From CAVZLD01 sp964522605 (GTDB lineage Bacteria; Planctomycetota; Planctomycetia; Pirellulales; Pirellulaceae), in contig CAZFWV010000008.1 in assembly GCA_964522605.1 (NCBI GenBank), positions 1 to 53,458 of the forward strand: a stretch of DNA of 53,458 bases, given 5' to 3'. The translations under genes were made by a program, and so were the position numbers. Positions within the stretch are counted from its first letter, which is position 1; every line of letters begins with the position of its first letter. Of the stretch, positions 34,190-41,865 are shown piece after piece. The notes below the pieces were generated by a model, which had not been told where the DNA came from, searched no databases, and was given only the letters and a program-made list of their open reading frames with translations.

Positions 34190-35461
34190 TCACCGGGCTC
34201 GATGCCACACGATCAATCCCAGAACGGCCCCAAGGAAGAGGAGGAAACCTTGCGGTTCGGGAACTGCCGCGACGGCCTGCAGCGGCCCCGATTCATAGCC
34301 GCCATCCTGAAGGGCCCGGACCAAATCTGCCGTGTCGAACTCCGCATCCCCGCTCCAGTCGCCCGTTGCCCAGCCTGAATTCCGCGGGACGCCGTCCTCA
34401 TATTGGCCGCTCTGTAAGACCGCCACGAAATCGTTCGTGTTGAACTCTCCGTTCAAGTCGGCATCACCGAAGTAGGTGCGTCGCAACTGTTTGACCCAAA
34501 CGGTTCGATCTTGATCATCGACCGTCTGGTTCGCATCCAAATCGTACTTCAAATCGACCGATCCGAGTCGAACCGCTTCGGACAGCTCGTCGATGTCGGC
34601 GGCGGTCAGCAATCCGTCGCCGTCAAAATCGCCCGCCGGGTTGGGATTCGCGTTAGTGCGCAGGGCACTGACATCTTGGATCGCAATGAACGTGCCATTT
34701 GCCGAGTTGTAGTCGACATTGGGCGCCCCAAAACTGGTGCTCCCCGTATCGTCGTAATCCGGATGGATTGGCGTCACTGCTTGCCAATCCGCCACCGTCG
34801 GAGTCCCCGGAGGACCTTCGAGACTCCAGCCTTCTGTATTGCTCACTCCATCACCGTCCCAAGCTGGGTTACCTTCGCCGACCGGTCCGAAGACGATCTG
34901 ACTGGCGGCATCTTGAATCGTCAGCACCCAATCGTCGCGGCCCACCGAGAAATCGCCCGGCAGACCATCGTTGGTCGTCGTCGACAGGATCCCGGCTGCC
35001 CCTTTGGCTTGTTCCTGTCGTGTGCAGACGTTGATCCACCAATCATCTGCCGCCGGGTCGAAGCTCAGATCGGTGCTCGTGTTGAAATTCCCTTCCCCGC
35101 CTGCGTTGGCGGTTTCAATGAATGTGATGATCGTGCCAGAACGCAGGTTCGACCAGATTGACGCGTCGGAAAGCGTGATCACGCCTTCGGCATTCTGCCC
35201 CGTGTTGCCGACTTCCTCATCTTCTTCCCAGAGGAGCTTCCATCCGCGCATGTCGACTTGATCTTCGACGACGAGCAACTCGAACCAGTTGCCTCCATTC
35301 CCATCGATGGTTCCGAAAAAGAGGTCGGCGCCTGAGCCTTCATCGAGTTGATTGGATCCGCTGACCGCGCTGTATTCATTCAGAATGACGGCGGCACCAC
35401 GAGCAAACGTACAAGTCGCAAGGAACCAGACGCAAACCAGGATGGGACGAAGTCGTTGCAT
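34190..35461 (-). CDS. Secreted lamin-tail-like protein with EF-hand module and PEP-CTERM tail
   Basis: 423 residues from the ATG at 35461: signal peptide (MQRLRPILVCVWFLATCTFARG), then AAVILNEYSAVSGSN...NWFELLVV and DMRGWKLLW, which resemble a lamin-tail (LTD) domain; a disordered middle; EF-hand/dockerin-like loops (GDFDGDGLLTAADID, YDLDANQTVDDQD, GDADLNGEFNTND, GDWSGDAEFDTADL); and a C-terminal sorting signal VPEPQGFLLFLGAVLGLIVWHRAR. Predicted to be cut and anchored by an exosortase encoded elsewhere. The C-terminal module is close to that of the propeller protein at 9889-11259. Function unknown. Confidence 0.85.
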   Translation of the reverse strand: MQRLRPILVCVWFLATCTFARGAAVILNEYSAVSGSNQLDEGSGADLFFGTIDGNGGNWFELLVVEDQVDMRGWKLLWEEDEEVGNTGQNAEGVITLSDASIWSNLRSGTIITFIETANAGGEGNFNTSTDLSFDPAADDWWINVCTRQEQAKGAAGILSTTTNDGLPGDFSVGRDDWVLTIQDAASQIVFGPVGEGNPAWDGDGVSNTEGWSLEGPPGTPTVADWQAVTPIHPDYDDTGSTSFGAPNVDYNSANGTFIAIQDVSALRTNANPNPAGDFDGDGLLTAADIDELSEAVRLGSVDLKYDLDANQTVDDQDRTVWVKQLRRTYFGDADLNGEFNTNDFVAVLQSGQYEDGVPRNSGWATGDWSGDAEFDTADLVRALQDGGYESGPLQAVAAVPEPQGFLLFLGAVLGLIVWHRAR

Positions 35462-35780
35462 AGGAGGAAGACCCTTCGTTGTTCCGAAGCGTGAGGGCGG
35501 CTGCGCAGTCGCAGCATTCTTCACGTGATCTTACTTACAATTCGCAACGACTCAAGAATCTATCCGTTCGTGCGCGGTTATTGCCCCGGAGCGTTCGAGG
35601 CTTGCCAGCCACCCGTGAGCCCCCCTGGGTCCTCCCAACAGAAGGACTGCGCATCCGTCGAACGAACGGGCTTCCAGACAACTTCAAGATAGAACGGGAG
35701 CGCTAGGAAAGGTTGACACCGGAGGAAGCCCGAGAGACACGCCAACCCCAAACCCGGCAACCGATGCCGGCGAGCGAACG
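35462..35780. other. Intergenic region, no feature seen
   Basis: 319 bases between the start of the PEP-CTERM gene and the end of the next minus-strand gene. I see no convincing gene, repeat copy or strong hairpin; it probably carries the promoter of the PEP-CTERM gene. Confidence 0.5.
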
Positions 35781-36476
35781 TTAACCGTAGGTCGCGTCCA
35801 TCCCCAGCCGCATTTTCAGTTCTTCGAACTGCTGCAGATATTCCTCACTGGAAGAATGAACGTGTTCGGCTTCCGTGATGAACTGCAGATTGTCATCCCG
35901 TTGGACGCCGTAGCGTTGGAGCACGCGTTCGTAGGCCTTCAGGTCTTCGCCGTAGACAATCAGGAGCTTGTGTTCATCAAATTGGACTTCCTGCGGAATC
36001 GAAGGATTCAAGACGGCGATCCCCGTGCAACCGTCGTTGGTCAGCAGTTCTTCGAAGTCCCACAGCGTGCTCATCAGGACCGGCATATCCATATGCTCGC
36101 GGTACAGATCGACGTGGCCTTTTCCGTTCCGTGAATGGCTCGTCTCCAAGACGACGTCCACAACCTGGCCCAGCGGCTCGATCAGCTCCACGAAGAGCTC
36201 AAACAGATTCTCGTGCGTCGCAGCCGCCATGACGACCGGCAGATCGGTGTTGGACTCCCGGTCGTGATACACGTCGTGACGATACCCTTGGCGGGGTACG
36301 ACCTTCAGGTCGTAGGAAGGCCGGACCGCCTCGGTCAGCGTGAACGAACCGTACCGACGAACGCCCAGATGCGTCTCCAACTCTTCTTTCGTGAGTTCGT
36401 CAAAGCTGCTGGTCGAGGGTGCCGTTTGCACGTCTTCGTGAAAGACATTCAGAAAGAAGTTCTTCAGAAAGCCCAT
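35781..36476 (-). CDS. Conserved-type cytosolic protein of unknown function
   Basis: 231 residues starting MGFLKNFFLNVFHEDVQ, with GAGG nine bases before the ATG. No signal peptide or membrane span. The body has alternating helix and strand character (DLPVVMAAATHENLFELFVELIEPLGQVVDVVLETSH; GIAVLNPSIPQEVQFDEHKLLIVYG) and a His/Ser/Glu-rich end (EAEHVHSSSEEYLQQFEELKMRLGM). Composition and codon use look like its neighbours, so it is a real gene. I know of similar planctomycete proteins without assigned role and do not propose one. Confidence 0.75.
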   Translation of the reverse strand: MGFLKNFFLNVFHEDVQTAPSTSSFDELTKEELETHLGVRRYGSFTLTEAVRPSYDLKVVPRQGYRHDVYHDRESNTDLPVVMAAATHENLFELFVELIEPLGQVVDVVLETSHSRNGKGHVDLYREHMDMPVLMSTLWDFEELLTNDGCTGIAVLNPSIPQEVQFDEHKLLIVYGEDLKAYERVLQRYGVQRDDNLQFITEAEHVHSSSEEYLQQFEELKMRLGMDATYG

Positions 36477-36995
36477 TCGTGAACCTCAAGTACTGCTAAT
36501 CGGGCAAATGCCGCGGGGGCATCCACCGCGTCCCGGTGCCACTCAACCCTAGGACATGCTGATCCTCGACGGTTCCGGGCGGACGGATCGCAAATCCAAC
36601 TGCCCGACAACAGCCGCAGTCACAATCCGCACAGTCAGCCTGACCACATTAGGACGGAGAGGGCCTTCTGGGTCGCGGCAGAACTAGGGTGACTGGCTTT
36701 CTAGCGAGTCGCTGCAAGTCTAGCACTTCGTGAAGACGGAAGGTTTTTCAGCCGCTAGAAACTCCGTTTCTCCGCCGACGGTCAGGCAGAGGGGGAGAAA
36801 AGAGTACATCTCCGCCGCGCGACCGCGAGCAAAACCGCTATACTCGGGGCTGTCCGGCCCCAAGATCATGAACTTGCGGCCCGGCCGGGAACGACTTCCG
36901 TGGCCCGGCTCATTCCCGGGAATCCGTGCTTTGTGGCACGATCCCAATGCTTGCCAAGACCGGAACCCCGAAGGAGCAGGAGGCCCACATCATCC
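36477..36995. other. Divergent intergenic region
   Basis: 519 bases between two divergent genes, so it should hold both promoters. I see a short hairpin (ATGCC...GGCAT, 36508-36522) but no convincing coding frame, repeat copy or clear promoter pair. Confidence 0.5.
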
Positions 36996-38534
36996 ATGGA
37001 TACGCGAGGGCTCCGATTTGGACTGCTGTCCCTTCTCGTAACGCTGGCTGCCTGCCGCCCGGACTCCCCCTCCTCCTCCCTCAACACGTCAGACGTGAAC
37101 GGTTCGCCCGCAATGGAAACGTCGGCGGATTCGCGCGAGACGTGGGACCTGATGACGCTGAACGGACAACCGGTCGGGTATCAGGTCACGACGATGCGCG
37201 AGTCTCAGGAGAATGGCCGACTGCTGCATGAAACGACGGCCAAATCAGAATTGAATGTCCAGCGGTTTGGCCAGAGCACAAGCCAACAGATGGAGTTAGT
37301 CAGCCGTGAGACTGCGGAAGGCCAACTTCGTGAGTTCTCGTGCACAACCAGCAGCGGCCCGCAGCCGATCCGGACCCATGGGATACGCCAGGGCAATGTC
37401 CTCGAAGTGACCATGTTCACGGAGGGAAATGAAAAATCCTGGTCCATCCCGGTACCCGAACGGTGCGGAGGATTGTTCGCGATTGAACATTCGTTGCTCC
37501 GAGAACCACTTCAGCCGGGTGAAACCCGCTCGATCCAGGCGGTCATCCCCGTACTGAACGTGATCGGGACGATTCAGTTGTGGGCCCAGCAATGGGAATC
37601 CACCGAACTCCTCCAGGGGACGCGAAGGTTGCTGCGGATCGATAGTCAGTTGGGCCTTCCCAACGGAGATGCCGTGGACTCCCGCATGTGGTCGGATGAT
37701 CAAGGCCAGATCCACAAGAGCGAAATCCCGGCGTTGCAGCAGGTAACCTACCGCGTCGACCGCGCCACGGCTTTGAAGGCCAACCGGCACGCTGTACTGG
37801 ACCTCGCCGACGTGTCGCTCGTTCCCGTGCAACCGGCGCTCGACGCTCCGCATCAGACCCGAAGGATCCGTTACCGCGCTCAGCTTTCCCATGGCGATCC
37901 CAGTCGCGTCTTTCGTACGGGATCCAGCCAAACCGTGCGGCGGCTCGACGAGCAAACGGCGGAAATCACGGTCCTTGCCAACGGGCCGGCCGCTCCCCTG
38001 CCCGCCAGGCCGGAAGAGGGCCCGACAGAAGCCGATCGACAGCCGTCGCCCTGGATACAATCCGACGATCCTACGGTGCGGTCGTTGGCTCGAGAGGCCG
38101 TGGGCAAGGCACAGGACCCGGCGGAACAGGCCCTGGCAATCGAGTCCTTCGTGCACGAAGCGCTGACGCAGAAGGATTTTTCGACCGCCTTCGCGACGGC
38201 GGCGGAAGTTGCCCGGTCGCGCAGCGGGGATTGCACCGAACACGCCGTGCTGACGGCCGCGTTGTGTCGAGCCCAAGGGCTTCCGGCCCGCGTCGTCGTC
38301 GGATTAGTGTACGTGCAATCAAAGCAGGCATTCGCTTTCCACATGTGGAATACCGTCTGGATCGGAGACCGCTGGGTTCCCCTGGACGCCACACTCGGAA
38401 GAGGAGGAACGGGGGCAGCCCACCTAGGGCTCAGTGACTCGGCCCTCGACGCGGGCCAGTCTCTCACGAGCTTCTTGCCGGTAATCCAGGTCCTGGGCCA
38501 ATTGAAGTTGGAGATTCTGGAGGTGAATCCGTAG
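36996..38534 (+). CDS. Transglutaminase-like lipoprotein
   Basis: 512 residues. Lipoprotein signal MDTRGLRFGLLSLLVTLAAC sets the start at 36996; the frame is open upstream but without a signal. The C-terminal part is a transglutaminase-like cysteine-protease fold with the triad Cys413 (RSGDCTEHAVLTAALCRAQG), His449 (FHMWNTVWIG) and Asp464 (VPLDAT). The N-terminal 300 residues are sheet-rich and unassigned. Likely an envelope-anchored peptidase, deamidase or cross-linking enzyme; substrate unknown. GGAGG lies about 13 bases upstream, a long spacing. Confidence 0.82.
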   Translation: MDTRGLRFGLLSLLVTLAACRPDSPSSSLNTSDVNGSPAMETSADSRETWDLMTLNGQPVGYQVTTMRESQENGRLLHETTAKSELNVQRFGQSTSQQMELVSRETAEGQLREFSCTTSSGPQPIRTHGIRQGNVLEVTMFTEGNEKSWSIPVPERCGGLFAIEHSLLREPLQPGETRSIQAVIPVLNVIGTIQLWAQQWESTELLQGTRRLLRIDSQLGLPNGDAVDSRMWSDDQGQIHKSEIPALQQVTYRVDRATALKANRHAVLDLADVSLVPVQPALDAPHQTRRIRYRAQLSHGDPSRVFRTGSSQTVRRLDEQTAEITVLANGPAAPLPARPEEGPTEADRQPSPWIQSDDPTVRSLAREAVGKAQDPAEQALAIESFVHEALTQKDFSTAFATAAEVARSRSGDCTEHAVLTAALCRAQGLPARVVVGLVYVQSKQAFAFHMWNTVWIGDRWVPLDATLGRGGTGAAHLGLSDSALDAGQSLTSFLPVIQVLGQLKLEILEVNP

Positions 38535-38631
38535 TGACCACCCGCCGTTTCGCGGCGCACCGTTTTTCGGAAAGCAGCTTTCATGAGGGGTCAGGACCTT
38601 TCCGAGAATGCATTCGGGCCACCGGGGCGGA

Positions 38632-38767
38632 GGTGCATGTCAGCTTCTGCCGACTTGCGCCACGGTCGGAAAAGTCAACTGGGGAATCGTGAGGGTTGAA
38701 GTCCCTGTTGGACGTCCAGGGGTGGGGAACCGGAGATTGACGAACGACGAGTTTCGATTGTTGAGGA
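38632..38767. repeat. Dispersed repeat R2, copy C
   Basis: Best-preserved copy with copy B: GGTGCATGTCAGCTTCTGCC, TCGGAAAAGTCAACTGGGGA, GTTGGACGTCCAGGGG, TGACGAACGACGAGTTTCGA. It sits in the 317-base gap between the transglutaminase and cobalamin genes. After it, GGGCA...TGCCC followed by CTTTTT (38777-38816) may act as a terminator. Confidence 0.85.
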
Positions 38768-38851
38768 CAGTGGCAAGGGCAAGAGGAGCCGTAGATCCTG
38801 CCCCTTTTTGAAGACAGTTCTGATGCAATGGCAAGAAAGGAGTAAAGACGA

Positions 38852-39418
38852 GTGACAACGATTTACACGAAAACGGGCGACGACGGTCAGACGGCATTAC
38901 TCGACGGCCGCCGTGTGCCCAAAGACGATGACCGCATCGACGCCTACGGAACGGTGGATGAACTCTCAGCCACCCTGGGATTGGCGCGCACGGCGGGCAT
39001 CCCCCCGACGGTCAACGACCTGCTGCTGCGGATTCAGAACGACTTGTTCGTTATCGGAGCGCAGCTCGCAACCCCAGCCGACTCGAAGCCGAAAACCGGA
39101 TCGATCGACGCCGATCAGGTAACGGCGTTGGAAACGGCCATCGACGAGTTCGAGGAGCATCTTGAGCCACTGCGCCATTTCATCATCCCGGGAGGTTCTC
39201 TGGCCGCGGGCTTCCTGCACCAGGCTCGCACAATCTGCCGCCGGGCCGAACGATCGATTGTCGCATTGAGTCATCGGGAGGCGGTGGCTCCCGAGCTGCT
39301 CGCCTATGTGAACCGGCTGAGTGACCTGCTCTTTGTCCTGGCCCGGATCGCGAACAGCCACTCGTCCACTTCGGAAATCATCTGGGCACCATCCAAGCCT
39401 GTCTCTTCAAGCGACTAG
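38852..39418 (+). CDS. Cob(I)alamin adenosyltransferase, PduO type
   Basis: 188 residues; transfers the adenosyl group of ATP to reduced cobalamin, giving coenzyme B12. The ATP-binding N-terminus TIYTKTGDDGQTALLDG, IDAYGTVDELSATLGLART, FIIPGGSLAAGFLHQARTICRRAERSIVAL-type helix and NRLSDLLFVLAR are diagnostic of the PduO/CobO-2 family. GTG start with AAGGAG nine bases upstream. No other cobalamin gene is in the window, so it may serve B12 salvage. Confidence 0.92.
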   Translation: MTTIYTKTGDDGQTALLDGRRVPKDDDRIDAYGTVDELSATLGLARTAGIPPTVNDLLLRIQNDLFVIGAQLATPADSKPKTGSIDADQVTALETAIDEFEEHLEPLRHFIIPGGSLAAGFLHQARTICRRAERSIVALSHREAVAPELLAYVNRLSDLLFVLARIANSHSSTSEIIWAPSKPVSSSD

Positions 39419-39497
39419 TGCTGTGTCCCAGCTTAGGATTGGGATACGGGCGTCTGATTCTTAGCTGGGACGAACGACTAGAGGCGGTTGCAAAACT

Positions 39498-39565
39498 GGG
39501 AGGGCGAGACTCCTGCCGAGCCGAAGATGCGTCAAACGCCGGCTCAGCAGGAGCCTCGCCCTCCC
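39498..39565. repeat. Intact palindromic dispersed repeat R1
   Basis: 25-base arms (39498-39522, GGGAGGGCGAGACTCCTGCC...; 39541-39565, ...CAGGAGCCTCGCCCTCCC) pair with two mismatches around an 18-base loop. On the minus strand it reads REGEAPAEP...ARQESRPPS. Just upstream GTCCCAGCT (39423-39431) and AGCTGGGAC (39462-39470) form another inverted repeat after the cobalamin gene stop. The 398-base gap to amtB holds no gene that I can see. Confidence 0.85.
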
Positions 39566-39816
39566 GAATCTTGGTTTTGAAGCCGCTTCTAAACGGCGTC
39601 TCCGACTTCCCACACAACACTGGCAAAGCCAGTGACACCGGTGCGAGTACGAAAGTCTGGCGAGTTCGGCTACGGGCCTTTTTCGAGCAGCACCAATTCG
39701 TTACGCTGTGACCTTTTGCCGCGACATAGGCGGCCGGGTCATGGTGTCGAACCGTGGCACGGAATGGAGCGGGCGAACGGAAGGACAGGGTTTTCCAGTC
39801 AAACGGAGATTAAGCG

Positions 39817-41187
39817 ATGTCGAACGTTGGACTTCGGAGAGTATTCTGGGCCGTCGGCCTGTTCGTTCTGCTGTTCCCAAGTTGGAGTTGGGCGCAGGAA
39901 GATGCCGCGGCGGCCGGACGCGCAGCGAACAACGCATGGATGATGACCTCGTCGGCGCTCGTACTGTTCATGACGGCCCCAGGTCTCGCGATGTTCTATA
40001 GCGGATTGGTGCGTCGCAAGAATGTGCTCGGCGTCATGATGCAATGTCTTTTCTTGATGGCATTGATGACGGTCATTTGGGCTCTCTGGGGCTACTCCCT
40101 GGCCTTTGGCGCAAAGGGCGAAAACCCCTACATCGGCAACGGGGATTATCTGTTTCTCAATCAGGTGAAGATGTCGGGCGGCGTCGCCCCCGGCGAATCG
40201 CTGCCTGATCTGACCTTCATGATCTTTCAAGGCATGTTCTTCATCATCACGCCCGCCTTGATTTGCGGTGCTTTTGCGGAGCGGATGAAGTTCAGCTCCA
40301 TGGTGCTGCTGATGATCGCCTGGGGAACGCTCGTCTATTGCCCTCTTTGTCACTGGGTGTGGGCCCAGGGAATTCTGGCGTATGGTGAGCCACACGCCTG
40401 GAAGGGAGGCGCATTGGATTTTGCCGGAGGGACGGTCGTTCACATTAGTTCCGGCTTCTCGGCCCTGATCTGCGCGATCCTGATTGGCAAGCGACTTGGA
40501 TACGGCACGGACGATATGCGTCCCCATAACTTGACCTATACGGCACTCGGCGCGGGCATGCTGTGGGTGGGCTGGTTTGGATTCAACGCAGGAAGTGCCG
40601 GCGCAGCGGATGACCTTGCGGCAAATGCCTTCGTGGTGACGCACCTGTCGGCGGCGGCGGGCGCCGTTGCGTGGGCGGTGATGGAATGGATTGTCCGCGG
40701 GAAACCGAGCGTGCTGGGTACGGCATCGGGGGCCGTCGCGGGTCTGGTGTGCATCACTCCCGCATCCGGCTACGTCCAACCGATGCCGGCTCTCGTCATG
40801 GGCACAGCCGCCGGCGTGATTTGCTACTTCGCGTGCAGTGCGTTGAAGGGCGCCTTTCGCTACGATGACTCGTTGGACGCCTTCGGAGTCCATGGGATCG
40901 GCGGATCCCTCGGCGCCCTACTGACCGGCGTGTTTGCCTCGACCCAGGTCAATCCGGCGGGTGCGGACGGACTGTATTACGAAGTGTTCCATGGAACCAG
41001 TGGGGGAATGCAGCTGCTGATCGGTCAGGCCGTTGCGGCGGGCTGGACGATCATCTATGCCGTCGTCGTGACCTTCGTTCTGATCAAGATCCTGGACGTG
41101 ACGATCGGATTGCGCGTCACCCAGGAGGAAGAAATCCGAGGCCTGGATCTCGCCGAACATGGTGAGGAAGGATATATATTTAGCTGA
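39817..41187 (+). CDS. amtB: Ammonium transporter
   Basis: 456-residue AmtB/Mep/Rh channel. An N-terminal signal peptide (MSNVGLRRVFWAVGLFVLLFPSWSWAQ) precedes the usual 11 spans. FMTAPGLAMFYSGLVRRKNVL, DFAGGTVVHISSG (first pore His), FNAGSAGAA and FGVHGIGGSLGALLTGVF (second pore His) are family hallmarks, and the C-terminal tail VTQEEEIRGLDLAEHGEEGY is the PII-contacting region. CGGAG lies nine bases before the ATG. glnK follows after 17 bases, the common amtB-glnK pair, so PII gating of the channel is expected. Confidence 0.97.
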   Translation: MSNVGLRRVFWAVGLFVLLFPSWSWAQEDAAAAGRAANNAWMMTSSALVLFMTAPGLAMFYSGLVRRKNVLGVMMQCLFLMALMTVIWALWGYSLAFGAKGENPYIGNGDYLFLNQVKMSGGVAPGESLPDLTFMIFQGMFFIITPALICGAFAERMKFSSMVLLMIAWGTLVYCPLCHWVWAQGILAYGEPHAWKGGALDFAGGTVVHISSGFSALICAILIGKRLGYGTDDMRPHNLTYTALGAGMLWVGWFGFNAGSAGAADDLAANAFVVTHLSAAAGAVAWAVMEWIVRGKPSVLGTASGAVAGLVCITPASGYVQPMPALVMGTAAGVICYFACSALKGAFRYDDSLDAFGVHGIGGSLGALLTGVFASTQVNPAGADGLYYEVFHGTSGGMQLLIGQAVAAGWTIIYAVVVTFVLIKILDVTIGLRVTQEEEIRGLDLAEHGEEGYIFS

Positions 41188-41204
41188 GAGCGGGAGTTGT
41201 AGCG

Positions 41205-41543
41205 ATGAAAAAAATCGAAGCCATCATTCGGCATTTCAAACTCGACGAAGTCAAGAATGCACTGTCGGAACTCGGGATTCAGGGCATGACCGTCACCGAA
41301 GTCCGCGGCTTCGGTCGACAGAAGGGACACAAGGAGACCTACCGCGGCACGGAGTATACGGTCGACTTCGTTCCCAAGGTGAAGATCGAAGTCGTCTGTC
41401 CGGATAGCCAGGTCCAGGCGACGCTCGATACCATCCTGCGCTCCGGGCAAACGGGTCAGATCGGTGACGGGAAGATCTTTATCGCACCGCTGGATACCGT
41501 GGTACGGATCCGAACCGGGGAAACGGGTGAAGACGCACTGTGA
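41205..41543 (+). CDS. glnK: PII nitrogen regulatory protein
   Basis: 112 residues; trimeric sensor of 2-oxoglutarate, ATP and ADP. MKKIEAIIRHFKLDEVKNAL, the B-loop/T-loop with GFGRQKGHKETYRGTEYTVDF and the C-terminal TGQIGDGKIFIAPL are near-perfect PII signatures. Tyr51, the uridylylation site, is present and glnD lies downstream, so uridylylation is likely. GGGAG is nine bases before the ATG. Linkage to amtB suggests the GlnK role of blocking the channel. Confidence 0.97.
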   Translation: MKKIEAIIRHFKLDEVKNALSELGIQGMTVTEVRGFGRQKGHKETYRGTEYTVDFVPKVKIEVVCPDSQVQATLDTILRSGQTGQIGDGKIFIAPLDTVVRIRTGETGEDAL

Positions 41544-41865
41544 CGCGGGCTGGCCGAGCTGCTCCTGCGTCATCGGTCGCACGCGTGCCTTGCGCGAATT
41601 CATGTCGAGATGACAGGATTCCAGCTGGGATCGGGGAAGAAGCTTGTTGATCAAGAGCGTCAGGCACCACGGGGTCGGGCGTGCCCTGGCCCGAGGGCTC
41701 CAGCCGTGCCTCGCGTTCGGCGGTCACCCGGTCTGTGACCCTCGTGGACACGCTGGTTCGGCGTCATGAAATGGCACGTCGATTCTGCGGATGCGGTCGG
41801 CGCCGCCAGGACACCGCGGAACCTGTGAGACATGCTCGGACCGATGGAGAGCGAGCGCGGCGGAT
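41544..41865. other. glnK-glnD intergenic region with small hairpins
   Basis: 322 bases. GACGCGGG (41542-41549) can pair with CCTGCGTC (41564-41571), one mismatch, right at the glnK stop, and GGTCAC/GTGACC (41722-41740) forms a smaller hairpin. No gene seen. The first hairpin might attenuate between glnK and glnD. Confidence 0.4.

Noticed and set aside
39755..39770. Sigma54-like promoter before amtB (TGGCACGGAATGGAGC)
   Set aside because: The GG and GC elements are 13 rather than 12 bases apart; sigma54 spacing is strict and the TTGC box is missing.
39799..40893. 364-codon minus-strand open frame
   Set aside because: Antisense to amtB; His/Arg-rich composition typical of a shadow frame.
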